Positions 1 to 8,277 of a stretch of DNA of 13,575 nucleotides are shown in pieces (positions within the stretch are counted from its first letter, which is position 1; every line of letters begins with the position of its first letter). Below the pieces are notes generated by a model. The model had not been told where the DNA came from, searched no databases, and saw only the letters and a program-made list of their open reading frames with translations. The position numbers and the translations under genes were made by a program. Source of the DNA: Candidatus Methylomirabilota bacterium (GTDB taxonomy: Bacteria; Methylomirabilota; Methylomirabilia; Methylomirabilales; 2-02-FULL-66-22); contig JACQXP010000203.1 in assembly GCA_016208645.1 (NCBI GenBank), positions 1 to 13,575 of the forward strand, given 5' to 3'.

Positions 1-15
1 AAAAACTCCCCCCCA

Positions 16-246
16 TCAGATCCCCGGGGCGTCCCGCATTGCCTGAACCGACGCGGGTTTACCCGTCCACGGCTCGAATGCCAGCGCCCCCTGATGAAGC
101 CGCATGCAGAAACGGTTGCCGGCAGAGCAGCCGCGGGCCCGCGCGGCCTGGGGGAGGGGGATCTCCGGCGGGCTGGTGATCAGGTTCCACACGACCATCG
201 GAGTGGAGAGGCTGGCATACTGGCACGCCGGAGATCGCGCCGCCAT
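16..246 (-). pseudogene. aroE: aroE (shikimate dehydrogenase) C-terminal remnant
   Basis: An open frame ending in TGA at 16-18 encodes about 65 residues that read like the C-terminus of shikimate dehydrogenase. It has a PMVVWNLITSPPEIPL segment (family: valVYDLvYnPpeTpLL), then AARARGC, LHQGALAFEPWTGKPA and QAMRDA (family: hQGAlaFelWTGrpaPvevMreAL). Intact AroE reduces 3-dehydroshikimate with NADPH and is about 270 residues long. Here the whole N-terminal substrate domain and the nucleotide-binding core are absent. Upstream of about residue 60 the frame runs straight into the 8-base repeat array. Several normally conserved positions are changed: the GLGML stretch reads NRFCM, and the Asp of vvyDl is Asn. 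I read it as a 5'-truncated, drifting remnant rather than a gene. The family assignment comes from remembered motifs, not an alignment. Confidence 0.72.
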
Positions 247-255
247 CGGGTGATT

Positions 256-401
256 GGCAATCCGGCAATCCGGCGACCAGGCAACTAGGCAATTAGGCAA
301 TGGGGCGATTGGGCAATCTGGCAACTGGGCACTCAGGGAAAACCCAAGGTGCTGGGTCACCAGATCGCCAAATTGCCAAATCGCCCAGTTGCCCAATTGC
401 C
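256..401. repeat. 8-bp-period inverted repeat array (element 1)
   Basis: Ten consecutive 8-base units of the form GGCRAYNN run directly from 256 to 335 (GGCAATCC, GGCAATCC, GGCGACCA, GGCAACTA, GGCAATTA, GGCAATGG, GGCGATTG and so on). Six units of the same family run in inverse orientation from 401 down to 354 (GGCAATTG, GGCAACTG, GGCGATTT, GGCAATTT, GGCGATCT, GGTGACCC). The array is an imperfect palindrome centred on GGGAAAACCC at 336-345, and both arms keep the same 8-base register about that centre. Opposed units match at 4 to 7 of 8 positions. It starts 9 bases after the glnD stop and ends against the aroE remnant. In RNA it could form a long imperfect hairpin at the glnD 3' end. There is no U-tract, so a classical intrinsic terminator is not shown. 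Confidence 0.9.
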
Positions 402-410
402 TTCAAGTTG

Positions 411-3227
411 TCAGGCGATTCCCTCGGCGATGGCATGCACCAGCGCCTGCCGGATGGCCTCCATGCGGTCCCCCTCCGCCACCTTGCTCCCGTCCTTCTC
501 GGTCACATAGAAGACATCCACGGCCTGGTCCACCTCCGTGGCGATTTTCGCCAGGGCCACATCCAGATCCATGTCCGAGAGCGTGCTGCTGATCACATAG
601 AGCAGCCCCAGACGGTCCGGCGCCCGGACGTCGATCACCGTGTACCGGTCCGACACCAGGCTGTCGAACTCCACCCGGGTCTGCATCTCCCTCGCCCCGG
701 GGGTGGGCTTGGCGAGCAGATCTCGCCGGCGCGCCTTGATCAGGTCGCGCACCGCGGCCTGGTCCAAGATGATTCCCTTCAGGTCGCGGGCGAAGCGATG
801 CCAGACGGTCTCATCCTCGAGGGCGGCGCCGCGGCCGTCGCTCACCTGGAAGGTGCGGATCATGACCCCGTCCGCCCGGCTGAAGAGCTGAGCCGTCAGG
901 ATATTGATCCCGTTCGCCGTCAGGGTCCCGACCACCTTGGCGAAGCGGCCCGGCGCGCCCGGCGCGCACACCGAGACCTCCGAGTAGCCCGCCATGGGGT
1001 AGGCGTCCCAGCGGATCGCCACCGGGTCGCCACGGCGCACCTGTTCGATGAGCTGGAGGTGCTGCGCCACCTTGGTGCTGGAGGTGGTGAGGACGTATCG
1101 GCTGGGCATGAGGGTGAGGTGCTGCCGCACCACCTCGCCCCCGAACTCTCCTCCCAGCTCCGCCACCAGGGCGGCCCGCCGGGTGGCCGCCTTGCGGTGC
1201 TCCTCCTCGCCCTCGGGGACGCCGCGCGTGAGGATGGTGTGGGTCTTGATGAACAGCTCCCACAGGAGGGTCCCCTTCCAGTCGGTCCAGACCTGGGGGC
1301 CCACGGCGTTGATGTCCAGGTAGGTGAGGAGGTAGAGCATCTTCAGGAGGTCCTCGTCGCCCACCAGACGCGCGAAGTCGATGATGAGGCGCTCGTCGTC
1401 CAGGTCCCGCCGTTCGGCGATGTGGGCCATGCTGAGGTGCTGGGCCACCAGGAACGTCACGCCCGCGATGTCGCTCTGCGCCAGGCCCACGCGGGTCAAG
1501 GCCGCCTCGGCGATGGCCACGCCGCGCTCCACGTGGCCGTGCCCCTCCCCCTTGCCGATGTCGTGGAAGAGGATCGTCAGTTTCAGCACCTCCGGCTTCT
1601 TCAGCTCACCGGCGATCCGCCGGAACTCCTGGAGGCGGGGGTCGGTCGCCCCGGCGAGGGCCTCCAGGTAATCCAGCAGGACGAAGGTGTGCTCGTCCAC
1701 CGTGTACCGGTGGTAATAGTCGAACTGGACCAGGCAGGCCACCCGGGCGAACTCGGGGAGGTAGGCGGACAGCACCCCCAGCTGGTGCATCTGGCGCAGG
1801 GTGTCCGACACGCCGCGCGGAGCCTTGAGGATGGCCAGGAAGAATCCCAGGGCCCGGTTCGAGCGCCGGAAGTCGTCGTTGATCAACTCCAGGTTGCTCC
1901 GGACGGCCGCCTTGGCCTCGGCGCTCAGCTCGTAGCCCATCTCCTGGCAGTACCAGAAGATCTTGAGGAGCCGGATGGGGTCCTCCCGGAAGCAGTGGCG
2001 CTTCCCGGGGAGGATGTGGATCTGGCGGTTGAGCTCGGTGAACTCATCGCCGATGTCCCGGGCCCTCAGCTTCTTCATCACGGCCTCCACATGGGAGCCG
2101 GGTCGGGCGACGCAGCGCTCGATGAGGTGCCCCGAGAACTGGTGCAGCGCCCCGGCCCGGGTATAGTACTGTTGCATGAATCGCTCGACCCCGTAGGTCG
2201 CCTCGTCCCGGAATCCCAGGTTGGCCGCCACCGGGACCTGCAGGGAGAGGCTGAGCACGTCGCTCTTCCCGCCGTGCAGATAGTGCAGCTCGCTGCGCAC
2301 GCGGAGGAGGAAATCCAGCGCCTGGAGGCACTGCGCCAGCTCCACGGGGGTGAGCAGGCCCAGCGCCGGCAGCGCCTTGAGGTTCTCCAGGCGATGCCGG
2401 GCGCGCGCCACCCAGAGCGCCGTGTGGAAATCCCGCAGCCCTCCCGGTCCCTCCTTGACGTTGGGCTCCTGCAGGTAGACGGAGCCCCCGTACTTGGTGT
2501 GCCGCTGGAGCTGTTCCCGCAGCTTGAGCTGGATGTACTGCTGGGCTCGCCGCCCCTGGAGGCTCCGCCACATCCGGTCCTGAAAACCGGCGAAGACGTC
2601 GGGGCGCCCGGCCAGGAAGCGCGCCTCCAGCATGGAGGTGCGGGCCGTGAGGTCCGCGTCCATCATCCGCATGGCGTCGTTCAAGGATCGGCAGCTGTGG
2701 CCCACGCTGAAGCCCAGGTCCCACAGGAAGTACAGGACATGATTCAGGATCGCGGCGACGTACTCGTCCACGCGCCGGGCGTACAGGAACATCACGTCCA
2801 CGTCGGAGCCCGGGTTCAGCTCCCGCCGCCCGTAGCCGCCCAGCGCCACCAGGGCACAGCCTTCGCTGTGTTCCCGGAGTGCCGGCGGCACGACCCCGTC
2901 GGCCAGCCGGAAGAGCTGGCACACCACGGCGTCAACCAGGTCCGCGTGGCGGGCCACGACCTCGAGTCCGCTCGCCCCGCCTCGGTGCGCCGCCTCGATG
3001 CCTACCCGTTCCTCGGCGATGAACCGCTTCACCGCGGGCAGCAGTGCCGCGCGCAGCGCCTCCCCGTCCCCCGCCGGGGCCGCCGGGGCCAGCCCCTCCA
3101 GGAGTGCCTGGAAGCGAAGCGCCACCTCCGTCTCGGGCCCGTAGGAAATGGCCCTGGCCGGGCCCCGGGCCGGGGCGGGCACGCCCCAGCGGAAGAGACG
3201 GGACAGGGCACGGACGGGATCAGCCAT
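411..3227 (-). CDS. glnD: Bifunctional PII uridylyltransferase / uridylyl-removing enzyme GlnD
   Basis: Cytoplasmic sensor of glutamine. It uridylylates PII (GlnB/GlnK) when nitrogen is short and removes UMP when glutamine is high. The 938-residue product has the full family layout. The nucleotidyltransferase signature is LGGYGRRELNPGSDVDV at about 129-145, with the Asp pair in SDVD. KEGPGGLRDFH is at about 258-268. The HD domain shows VDEHT (about 510) and LFHDIGKGEGHGHVERG (about 553-569). Two C-terminal ACT domains lie at about 750-800 and 862-925 (RAPDRLGLLYVIS). The ATG at 3227 is chosen because homology begins just downstream and GGGGAG sits 4 bases upstream (3232-3237). The frame stays open for another 150 codons upstream, but those overlap the neighbouring gene and look non-coding. 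The gene has its own likely promoter. No PII gene is visible nearby. Confidence 0.97.
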   Translation of the reverse strand: MADPVRALSRLFRWGVPAPARGPARAISYGPETEVALRFQALLEGLAPAAPAGDGEALRAALLPAVKRFIAEERVGIEAAHRGGASGLEVVARHADLVDAVVCQLFRLADGVVPPALREHSEGCALVALGGYGRRELNPGSDVDVMFLYARRVDEYVAAILNHVLYFLWDLGFSVGHSCRSLNDAMRMMDADLTARTSMLEARFLAGRPDVFAGFQDRMWRSLQGRRAQQYIQLKLREQLQRHTKYGGSVYLQEPNVKEGPGGLRDFHTALWVARARHRLENLKALPALGLLTPVELAQCLQALDFLLRVRSELHYLHGGKSDVLSLSLQVPVAANLGFRDEATYGVERFMQQYYTRAGALHQFSGHLIERCVARPGSHVEAVMKKLRARDIGDEFTELNRQIHILPGKRHCFREDPIRLLKIFWYCQEMGYELSAEAKAAVRSNLELINDDFRRSNRALGFFLAILKAPRGVSDTLRQMHQLGVLSAYLPEFARVACLVQFDYYHRYTVDEHTFVLLDYLEALAGATDPRLQEFRRIAGELKKPEVLKLTILFHDIGKGEGHGHVERGVAIAEAALTRVGLAQSDIAGVTFLVAQHLSMAHIAERRDLDDERLIIDFARLVGDEDLLKMLYLLTYLDINAVGPQVWTDWKGTLLWELFIKTHTILTRGVPEGEEEHRKAATRRAALVAELGGEFGGEVVRQHLTLMPSRYVLTTSSTKVAQHLQLIEQVRRGDPVAIRWDAYPMAGYSEVSVCAPGAPGRFAKVVGTLTANGINILTAQLFSRADGVMIRTFQVSDGRGAALEDETVWHRFARDLKGIILDQAAVRDLIKARRRDLLAKPTPGAREMQTRVEFDSLVSDRYTVIDVRAPDRLGLLYVISSTLSDMDLDVALAKIATEVDQAVDVFYVTEKDGSKVAEGDRMEAIRQALVHAIAEGIA

Positions 3228-3297
3228 GCGTCTCCCCGACGTGCGTGCGGGGCAGACGAGCCTGCCGATGCATGGGGTGCGCTCTCCACATGTCGCG

Positions 3298-3326
3298 ACT
3301 ATATCCAGTGGTCGTCCCGGGGTCAA
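3298..3326 (-). promoter_or_regulatory. Near-consensus sigma-70 promoter for glnD
   Basis: On the minus strand TTGACC (3321-3326) is followed by 17 bases and TATAGT (3298-3303), each one mismatch from consensus. The -35 box overlaps the TGA stop (3323-3325) of the upstream membrane-protein gene. The predicted start near 3291 leaves a leader of about 64 bases. The leader contains a GGCAG/CTGCC stem and, next to the start codon, a 4-bp CGTC/GACG stem with most of the GGGGAG ribosome-binding site in its loop. Inferred from sequence only. Confidence 0.6.
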
Positions 3327-5971
3327 GCCGGGCCGCCCTCGCGCCGGCGGATGAGAACCGGGACCCTCACGGGATCGCCTCCCCCCGCGGCGGTAAACGG
3401 CTGGAGCGGCGGTGCCTGCATGGCCACCTCCAGCTCGTATGGGCCGGGCTCCCGCGGGGCCAGAATGATCCACAGGAGGTCGAGGACCTGGCCCGGGAAC
3501 ACGTCCTGCGGGAGGGGCGTGAAGTCTGTGGAGGCCGGCTGCCCGTCCCGAAGCCAGCGGGCCCCCACGGTGAACTTCCCGAGATAGGATTGCGGGGTGG
3601 CCACCCAGAGGGCACCCTGCCCGGCCCCCCAGATGCGCCACTCGGATCCATGGTCCGGCAGGTCCGCCGACGCCCACCAGAAGGTGAGGCCGCCCAGGCG
3701 GGCGAGGCGCCGGAGCGGCACGCCCCCGAAGGATCCGGCCGGGCGTTCGCGCCAGATCGCGTCGCCCCGGTTGCGGAGGCGGACCGCGACCTCCACGGCC
3801 GCTCCGGTGACGGCCTCGACCCTCGGCGGCCCGTGCCAGGAGACGTCAGCGCGCGGGTTCTCCCCGGCAGGGGAGGTGGCTTCGAGCGTGATTGCGTGCT
3901 CCACCCGGAAGCCGACTCCCTCTACCGCCAGCCGGTAGGCGCCCGGCGTCGCGGGGGTCTCCAGCGGAACCACCGTCGTGTACCTCCGGCCGGTTGGCAG
4001 CACCGTGGGGAGAAACACCGGGACCTCGTGCGGCGGCAGCGCTGGCCCGGCGGCAGGCTTCCAGATCACGGTCACGGGCGGCCGGCCAATGGGGCCGGGA
4101 TTGACCCAGGGACCACCCGACCGTTCCTCCAGGCGCAGTCCCACGTGGAACCGCTCCGCGGTGGAGAGGGTCGGGGGGAGCGCCAGCGTGGCCTGGAGGC
4201 TCGTCGAGCGCGACGCGGCGGGGGTGATCCGGAACAGGCGGAACGCCGGTCCCGCCCGGAGCAGCTCGAGGTGCCGGGACCAGGGGGGGTCCTGAAGCCA
4301 CAGCCGGCGATCCGCGTCGTTAAGTTCGTCCAGGTGGACGACAAGTGTCCGGACGCCCAGCGCCTCCAGGGCCTCCAGCACCGGGTCGGAAAACCCCTGG
4401 CCGTTCACCAGCGCCGCCAGCTCGAAATACGAGCCCGGCCTGAACCCGGAGTAACCGTTGACCATCGGGGCCCAGTGCCGGGTGCTGCGTAACATGCGGA
4501 GTGCCTCGGGAACGGGATCGGATGGCGAGAAGGGGATCTCCAGGATCGCACCGCGCTTGGCGGCCTCCGCCAGCCAGGATGAGACTGGCGCGTCCTCGTG
4601 GGGCGCCTCCACGCGCTGCAATCGAATGGGGGTGTGGACCGATTCGGCCGAAATGCCGGCCAGGAGCGCTGCCGCCACACCCACCGCCACGATCGTCCCG
4701 CCCTGCCTCGTCTGTCGGACCCATGTCAGAAGCCGCGCCGTGCCGATGCCGGCGAGAACCGCCAGCGGGATCAGGGCGATCAGGAAGAATCGCGCCGGCA
4801 CCCGCATGCCCCGGAACCCGGGGATCCAGAGGAAGAGGGCGAGGTAGGGGAGGGGCCACTGGGCCGGCTCGTCACCCCAGATCAGGATCGGCCCCAGGGA
4901 CAGCAGGGCGCCGAGGCCTCCCACCAGAAGGTAGCCGCGAGGCAGCGTCGCGGGGTGCGTTCCTTCGGCTTTCCCGCCCTGTGGCCGCGGGATCAGGCCG
5001 AGACCGGCCAGGCCAAGAGGCACCAAACCCACAAACAGGGCGGTCTCCCACGGGGCGAACTGGCGGCGGAAGCGGCGCGTCAGATTTCCGTAGAGCCGGT
5101 TGGTCTCGTCGGCCGCCAGGAAGCTCAACGGCTGCGCGCTGTAGCGGAGTTGGTCTTCCAATCCGCGTTCGTGTCCCCATTGGGCCTGGGAGCGGAGGTA
5201 CGGGAGCGTCACGGGCAGGAAGAGGATCGCGCCGAGCAGGCCTGCGAGTGCCAGATCGCGGAGGGCCCGGACGGTCGGCAGCCGGTTCCGGTCGAGCCAG
5301 CCCCGCCAGAGGGCATACGGGACGAGCAGCACCGACAGCATGAGGCCGAGATAGGCGGAGCTCAGAAACTGGCACCAGACCGCCAGGACCGCGCCCGCCA
5401 TGCGGGACATCCGCGGCTCGCGCAGCCATGCCTCCACCGCGAGAAAGGCGAGGGGGGCCCACCAGGCCGACAGGAGTTGCAGGTGGAAGAGGTGGGGAAA
5501 CCGCACCGGGGCGAAGGCGTAGACGAATCCCGCCACCAGGGCAGGGAGCGCCTGGCCGGTGATGGATCGGACCAGCAGGGCCAGGCTGAGGCCGTTCAGG
5601 ACGAAGGCCCCCAGCAGGGTCAGGTTGTAGCCGAGGACGGGGTTTCCGGTGGCGGCGTACACCGGGGCGAAGAGCAGTTGGTTCCCCAACAGCGTGTCGG
5701 AGAACGCCAGCGCGTCCGGGGCCGGATAGAAGATGTTCCCCTGGAAGAGGCGCGTCGGGAAATGGGTCAGGGCGTGCAGCGCCCACGTGAGGATCCAGGC
5801 GTTCAGGGGAGAATCGGACGTGGCGGCCGGGTTGCTGTGGGCGATCAGGTGATCGGTCAGGTGGCGGGCCAAAGGCCAGGTGAGGATGACGGCCGCGGTT
5901 GCGTAGACCCCGGCGGCCGGGAGCGCCCATGTCCAGTTCCGGGAGGATGTCATGCCGGCCGGCCGGACCAT
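3323..5971 (-). CDS. Large GT-C-like polytopic membrane protein with C-terminal beta-rich domains
   Basis: 882 residues. The first ~440 contain about ten hydrophobic segments (near 13-35, 112-135, 142-157, 165-182, 190-222, 238-258, 310-328, 346-364, 373-385, 394-415, 426-441). The first large loop carries TSDSPLNAW (51-59), an acidic loop like those in GT-C glycosyltransferases that use polyprenyl-linked donors. Two stretches match my recollection of a bacterial membrane-protein family related to YfhO/GT-C enzymes: PGFRGMRVPARF (384-395) and EIPF followed by MVNGYSGFRP (478-512). Residues ~590-880 lack membrane segments and look like two beta-sandwich modules (RLRNRGDAIW; PGQVLDLLWIILAPREPGPYELEV). 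An ATG at 5971 has GGAG four bases upstream; an alternative ATG at 5953 has no clear ribosome-binding site. The gene follows the Nudix gene by 79 bases. Glycosyl transfer is inference; the substrate is unknown. Confidence 0.85.
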   Translation of the reverse strand: MVRPAGMTSSRNWTWALPAAGVYATAAVILTWPLARHLTDHLIAHSNPAATSDSPLNAWILTWALHALTHFPTRLFQGNIFYPAPDALAFSDTLLGNQLLFAPVYAATGNPVLGYNLTLLGAFVLNGLSLALLVRSITGQALPALVAGFVYAFAPVRFPHLFHLQLLSAWWAPLAFLAVEAWLREPRMSRMAGAVLAVWCQFLSSAYLGLMLSVLLVPYALWRGWLDRNRLPTVRALRDLALAGLLGAILFLPVTLPYLRSQAQWGHERGLEDQLRYSAQPLSFLAADETNRLYGNLTRRFRRQFAPWETALFVGLVPLGLAGLGLIPRPQGGKAEGTHPATLPRGYLLVGGLGALLSLGPILIWGDEPAQWPLPYLALFLWIPGFRGMRVPARFFLIALIPLAVLAGIGTARLLTWVRQTRQGGTIVAVGVAAALLAGISAESVHTPIRLQRVEAPHEDAPVSSWLAEAAKRGAILEIPFSPSDPVPEALRMLRSTRHWAPMVNGYSGFRPGSYFELAALVNGQGFSDPVLEALEALGVRTLVVHLDELNDADRRLWLQDPPWSRHLELLRAGPAFRLFRITPAASRSTSLQATLALPPTLSTAERFHVGLRLEERSGGPWVNPGPIGRPPVTVIWKPAAGPALPPHEVPVFLPTVLPTGRRYTTVVPLETPATPGAYRLAVEGVGFRVEHAITLEATSPAGENPRADVSWHGPPRVEAVTGAAVEVAVRLRNRGDAIWRERPAGSFGGVPLRRLARLGGLTFWWASADLPDHGSEWRIWGAGQGALWVATPQSYLGKFTVGARWLRDGQPASTDFTPLPQDVFPGQVLDLLWIILAPREPGPYELEVAMQAPPLQPFTAAGGGDPVRVPVLIRRREGGPA

Positions 5972-6036
5972 TCGTCTCCAGGGGAGTGCAATCCCCCGTT
6001 CAGCCTCGGAGCGGCAGCCGCGCTCGTGGGCGGCCA

Positions 6037-6070
6037 GGCAGGGGCGGGAGTCATCGCCCCCGCTCCTGCC
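6037..6070. other. GC-rich hairpin at Nudix gene 3' end
   Basis: The arms 6037-6050 and 6057-6070 are complementary at 12 of 14 positions around a 6-base loop and straddle the Nudix TGA stop (6051-6053). In minus-strand RNA one of the two mismatches becomes a G-U pair. There is no U-run after it, so it could be a weak terminator, a stabilising hairpin or a chance product of GC-rich sequence. Confidence 0.3.
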
Positions 6071-6470
6071 GGAAGGCCAGGTAGTCCGCCAGGACCTTCT
6101 CGTGGTCGAACGCCAGGGCGGCGGGCGGCTCCGTCGCTCTCACCGTCCGCACGTCGCCCGCGTCGTCCCCGGCCTGGGGGGTCCCCTGCGCCGTGGCGAT
6201 GAAGACGGTGCTCACCGTGTGGCCCCGCGGATCCCGAGACGGATCCGAGTAGGTGTGCAACTGGCGGATGAGTTGGATGTCCAGCCCCGTCTCCTCCTTC
6301 GCCTCGCGCACCGCGGCCGCCTCGAGGCTCTCGCCGTACTCCACGAAGCCACCGGGCAGCGCCCACCCGTAGGGGGGATTGCGACGGCGGATCAGGACGA
6401 TCCGATCCCCCTCCACCTCGATGATGAGGTCCACGGCGAGCCTGGGACTCCGGGGGGATGGCGGACGCAT
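6051..6470 (-). CDS. Nudix hydrolase
   Basis: 139-residue cytoplasmic hydrolase of nucleoside diphosphates linked to another moiety. The Nudix box is complete at residues 41-63: G41, E47, then REAKEETGL with the metal-binding Glu cluster at 56-60, matching Gx5Ex7REUxEExGU. The preceding PPYGWALPGG is typical of ADP-ribose pyrophosphatase-like and MutT-like members. Length fits a single-domain Nudix protein. The ATG at 6470 has AAAGGAA (6477-6483) six bases upstream. It lies between amtB (147 bases upstream) and the large membrane protein (79 bases downstream) on the same strand. The true substrate (ADP-ribose, oxidised dNTP, NADH or a sugar nucleotide) cannot be told from sequence. A link to nitrogen control is not shown. 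Confidence 0.93.
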   Translation of the reverse strand: MRPPSPRSPRLAVDLIIEVEGDRIVLIRRRNPPYGWALPGGFVEYGESLEAAAVREAKEETGLDIQLIRQLHTYSDPSRDPRGHTVSTVFIATAQGTPQAGDDAGDVRTVRATEPPAALAFDHEKVLADYLAFRQERGR

Positions 6471-6518
6471 CGGGAGTTCCTTTGCGTGGCTGCGGGGAAC
6501 ACCATCGCCTTCACCCGT

Positions 6519-6548
6519 ATCCTAGCGTGAGATTGACGGCGAGGCCAA
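6519..6548 (-). promoter_or_regulatory. Possible sigma-70 promoter for the Nudix gene
   Basis: On the minus strand TTGGCC (6543-6548) and TAGGAT (6519-6524) are separated by 18 bases, about 48 bases upstream of the Nudix ATG. Both boxes deviate from consensus, so this is a weak candidate. The rest of the amtB-Nudix gap shows no convincing terminator. Confidence 0.25.
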
Positions 6549-6617
6549 CGGATTATTCTCGCGCCCGGACTGCCACGGATGATGGGTAGGAGCCGAGGTC
6601 GCGAATGGATTCTCAGG

Positions 6618-8141
6618 TCAGTGGGTGGGGGCCTCTCCGGCCGCCTTGGGGGTCAGGTACGTGCGGTGCTCCAGCGACCCCAGGCCGCCACCGAACCCCG
6701 TGCCCCCGACCAGGCCGAGGGCGTAGGCACTCTCGTTGTGCTGGCTGAGATCCAGGCCCATGACCTCGTCTTCCTCGTGGATCCGGAGACCGATCACCGC
6801 ATCCACGATCTTGAGGAGGATCCAGGAGCCGACGAAGGCAAAGATCCAGGTCACCAGGACGCTGAGGGCCTGCACCCAGAGCTGGCCCGGATTGCCGAAG
6901 AAGAGCCCGTTGTTGCCCGCCTCATTCACCGCCTTGCTGGCGAACAGACCCGTGGCCAGCGCCCCCCAGGTCCCCCCGACGCCGTGCACCCCCACGACGT
7001 CCAGGGAGTCGTCGTAGCCGAGCTTGGTCTTGACGTTACAGGCGTTGTAGCACAGTACGCCCGCGACCGCGCCGATCACCACGGAGGAGAGGGGTCCCAC
7101 GAAGCCGGAGGCCGGCGTGATGGCCACCAGGCCGGCCACGGCGCCCGAGGCCGCGCCCAGCACCGTCGGCTTGCCCCGGGTGAGCCACTCGGTGAACATC
7201 CAGGCGAGCGTGGCCGCCGCCGTCGCGATGTGGGTCACCACGAAGGCGCTGGTGGCCAGGGCGCCGGAGCTGAGGGCGCTCCCGGCGTTGAAGCCGAACC
7301 AGCCCACCCACAGCATGGCTGCCCCGGTGACGGTGAGCGGGAGATTGTGGGGCGGCATGGGCTCGCTGCCGAACCCGCGACGCCTCCCGACCAAGAGGGC
7401 GGCGACCAAGGCAGACACGCCCGAGCTGATGTGCACCACGGTCCCGCCGGCGAAGTCGAGGGCTCCCAGGTTCCTGAGCCACCCGCCCACCCCCCAGACC
7501 CAGTGGGCAAGCGGGTCATAGATGAACGTGGCCCAGAGCAGGGTGAAGACCAGGAACGCACTGAACTTCATCCGCTCCGCAAAGGCGCCGGTGATCAGGG
7601 CCGGCGTGATGATGGCGAACATGAGCTGATAGATCATGAACGCCTGATGCGGGATGGTGGCAGCGTAGTCCGGATAGGGCTCGAGACCCACGCCCCTCAA
7701 TCCCATCCACGACAGGTTGCCGAACAGTCCGCCGACGTCCGGTCCGAAGGCCAGGCTGTAGCCCCAGAGCACCCACTGGATGCTGATCACCGCCATGATG
7801 ATGAAGCTGTGCATGATGGTGCCCAGCACGTTGTGCCGCCGGACCATCCCCCCGTAGAAGAGGGCGAGGCCCGGGGCCGTCATCATCAGGACCAGGGCAG
7901 CCGACGTCAACATCCAGGCGGTGTCGCCGCTGTCGACCTTTGGCTGCGGCGCCGCCGGTGCGGACGCCGTGGGTGGGGGGGCCGCTCCCGCGGACGGCGG
8001 CGCGGCGGAGGTTGCGGCCGGTGGGGTCGCCGGGGCCGGCGCCTGCTGGGCCGCGGACTGAGCCACCAGGACCCAGACGGTGACTAGCAGCGTGAGCATC
8101 ACGAGCAACCAGGGTCTGCACCATGCGCCGCGGCGCGGCAC
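6618..8141 (-). CDS. amtB: Ammonium transporter (Amt/MEP/Rh family) with signal peptide
   Basis: Inner-membrane ammonium channel, normally trimeric with 11 membrane helices. Seen, numbering from a GTG start at 8141 (507 residues): DTAWMLTSAALVLMMTAPGLALFYGG at about 73-98 broken here only by family variation in the first helix; GAFAERMKF near 185-193; DPLAHWVWGVGGW near 209-221; DFAGGTVVH ending in His237; and VGVHGVGG with His386. The last two supply the twin pore histidines of the family. The tail MGLDLSQHNESAY (about 461-473) is the usual PII-contacting region. GTG 8141 is preferred because GGGAG (8150-8154) lies 8 bases upstream and it gives a basic n-region (MPRRGAW) before a hydrophobic core. 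An ATG at 8099 is the alternative. Residues ~30-68 form a Pro/Ala-rich linker. No glnK gene adjoins it. Confidence 0.96.
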   Translation of the reverse strand: MPRRGAWCRPWLLVMLTLLVTVWVLVAQSAAQQAPAPATPPAATSAAPPSAGAAPPPTASAPAAPQPKVDSGDTAWMLTSAALVLMMTAPGLALFYGGMVRRHNVLGTIMHSFIIMAVISIQWVLWGYSLAFGPDVGGLFGNLSWMGLRGVGLEPYPDYAATIPHQAFMIYQLMFAIITPALITGAFAERMKFSAFLVFTLLWATFIYDPLAHWVWGVGGWLRNLGALDFAGGTVVHISSGVSALVAALLVGRRRGFGSEPMPPHNLPLTVTGAAMLWVGWFGFNAGSALSSGALATSAFVVTHIATAAATLAWMFTEWLTRGKPTVLGAASGAVAGLVAITPASGFVGPLSSVVIGAVAGVLCYNACNVKTKLGYDDSLDVVGVHGVGGTWGALATGLFASKAVNEAGNNGLFFGNPGQLWVQALSVLVTWIFAFVGSWILLKIVDAVIGLRIHEEDEVMGLDLSQHNESAYALGLVGGTGFGGGLGSLEHRTYLTPKAAGEAPTH

Positions 8142-8149
8142 GCAAAGAA

Positions 8150-8154
8150 CTCCC
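8150..8154 (-). promoter_or_regulatory. Ribosome-binding site supporting GTG start of amtB
   Basis: GGGAG on the minus strand, 8 bases before GTG 8139-8141. No comparable site precedes ATG 8099 or the farther GTG at 8210. This site and the resulting positively charged signal-peptide n-region decide the start. Confidence 0.5.
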
Positions 8155-8277
8155 GCAAGCAGGAAGGCCGGCCGGGCGAGCCCAAGAAGTGGAGGTGGGG
8201 CGACATACACATCCCGGGGAAACGAGCATCTTTGCTCATAGGTGCGCCACGCTGCGCACGAGGTCTTGCCACTTCAA

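Noticed and set aside
256..401. CRISPR array
   Set aside because: Units are 8 bases with no spacers, and the orientation inverts at the centre.
300..3587. 1095-codon open frame on the plus strand opposite glnD
   Set aside because: It mirrors glnD in high-GC sequence, shows no family motif, and glnD is unmistakable on the other strand. The plus-strand frames at 3044-4492, 4598-6202 and 6579-8087 are rejected for the same reason.
3228..3677. 150-codon N-terminal extension of glnD
   Set aside because: It overlaps the C-terminus of the membrane protein, has Gly/Arg/Pro-rich non-coding character, and the ATG at 3227 has a ribosome-binding site and promoter.
8142..8210. GTG 8210 as the amtB start
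   Set aside because: It would put a second hydrophobic stretch ahead of an already complete signal peptide, and it has no ribosome-binding site.
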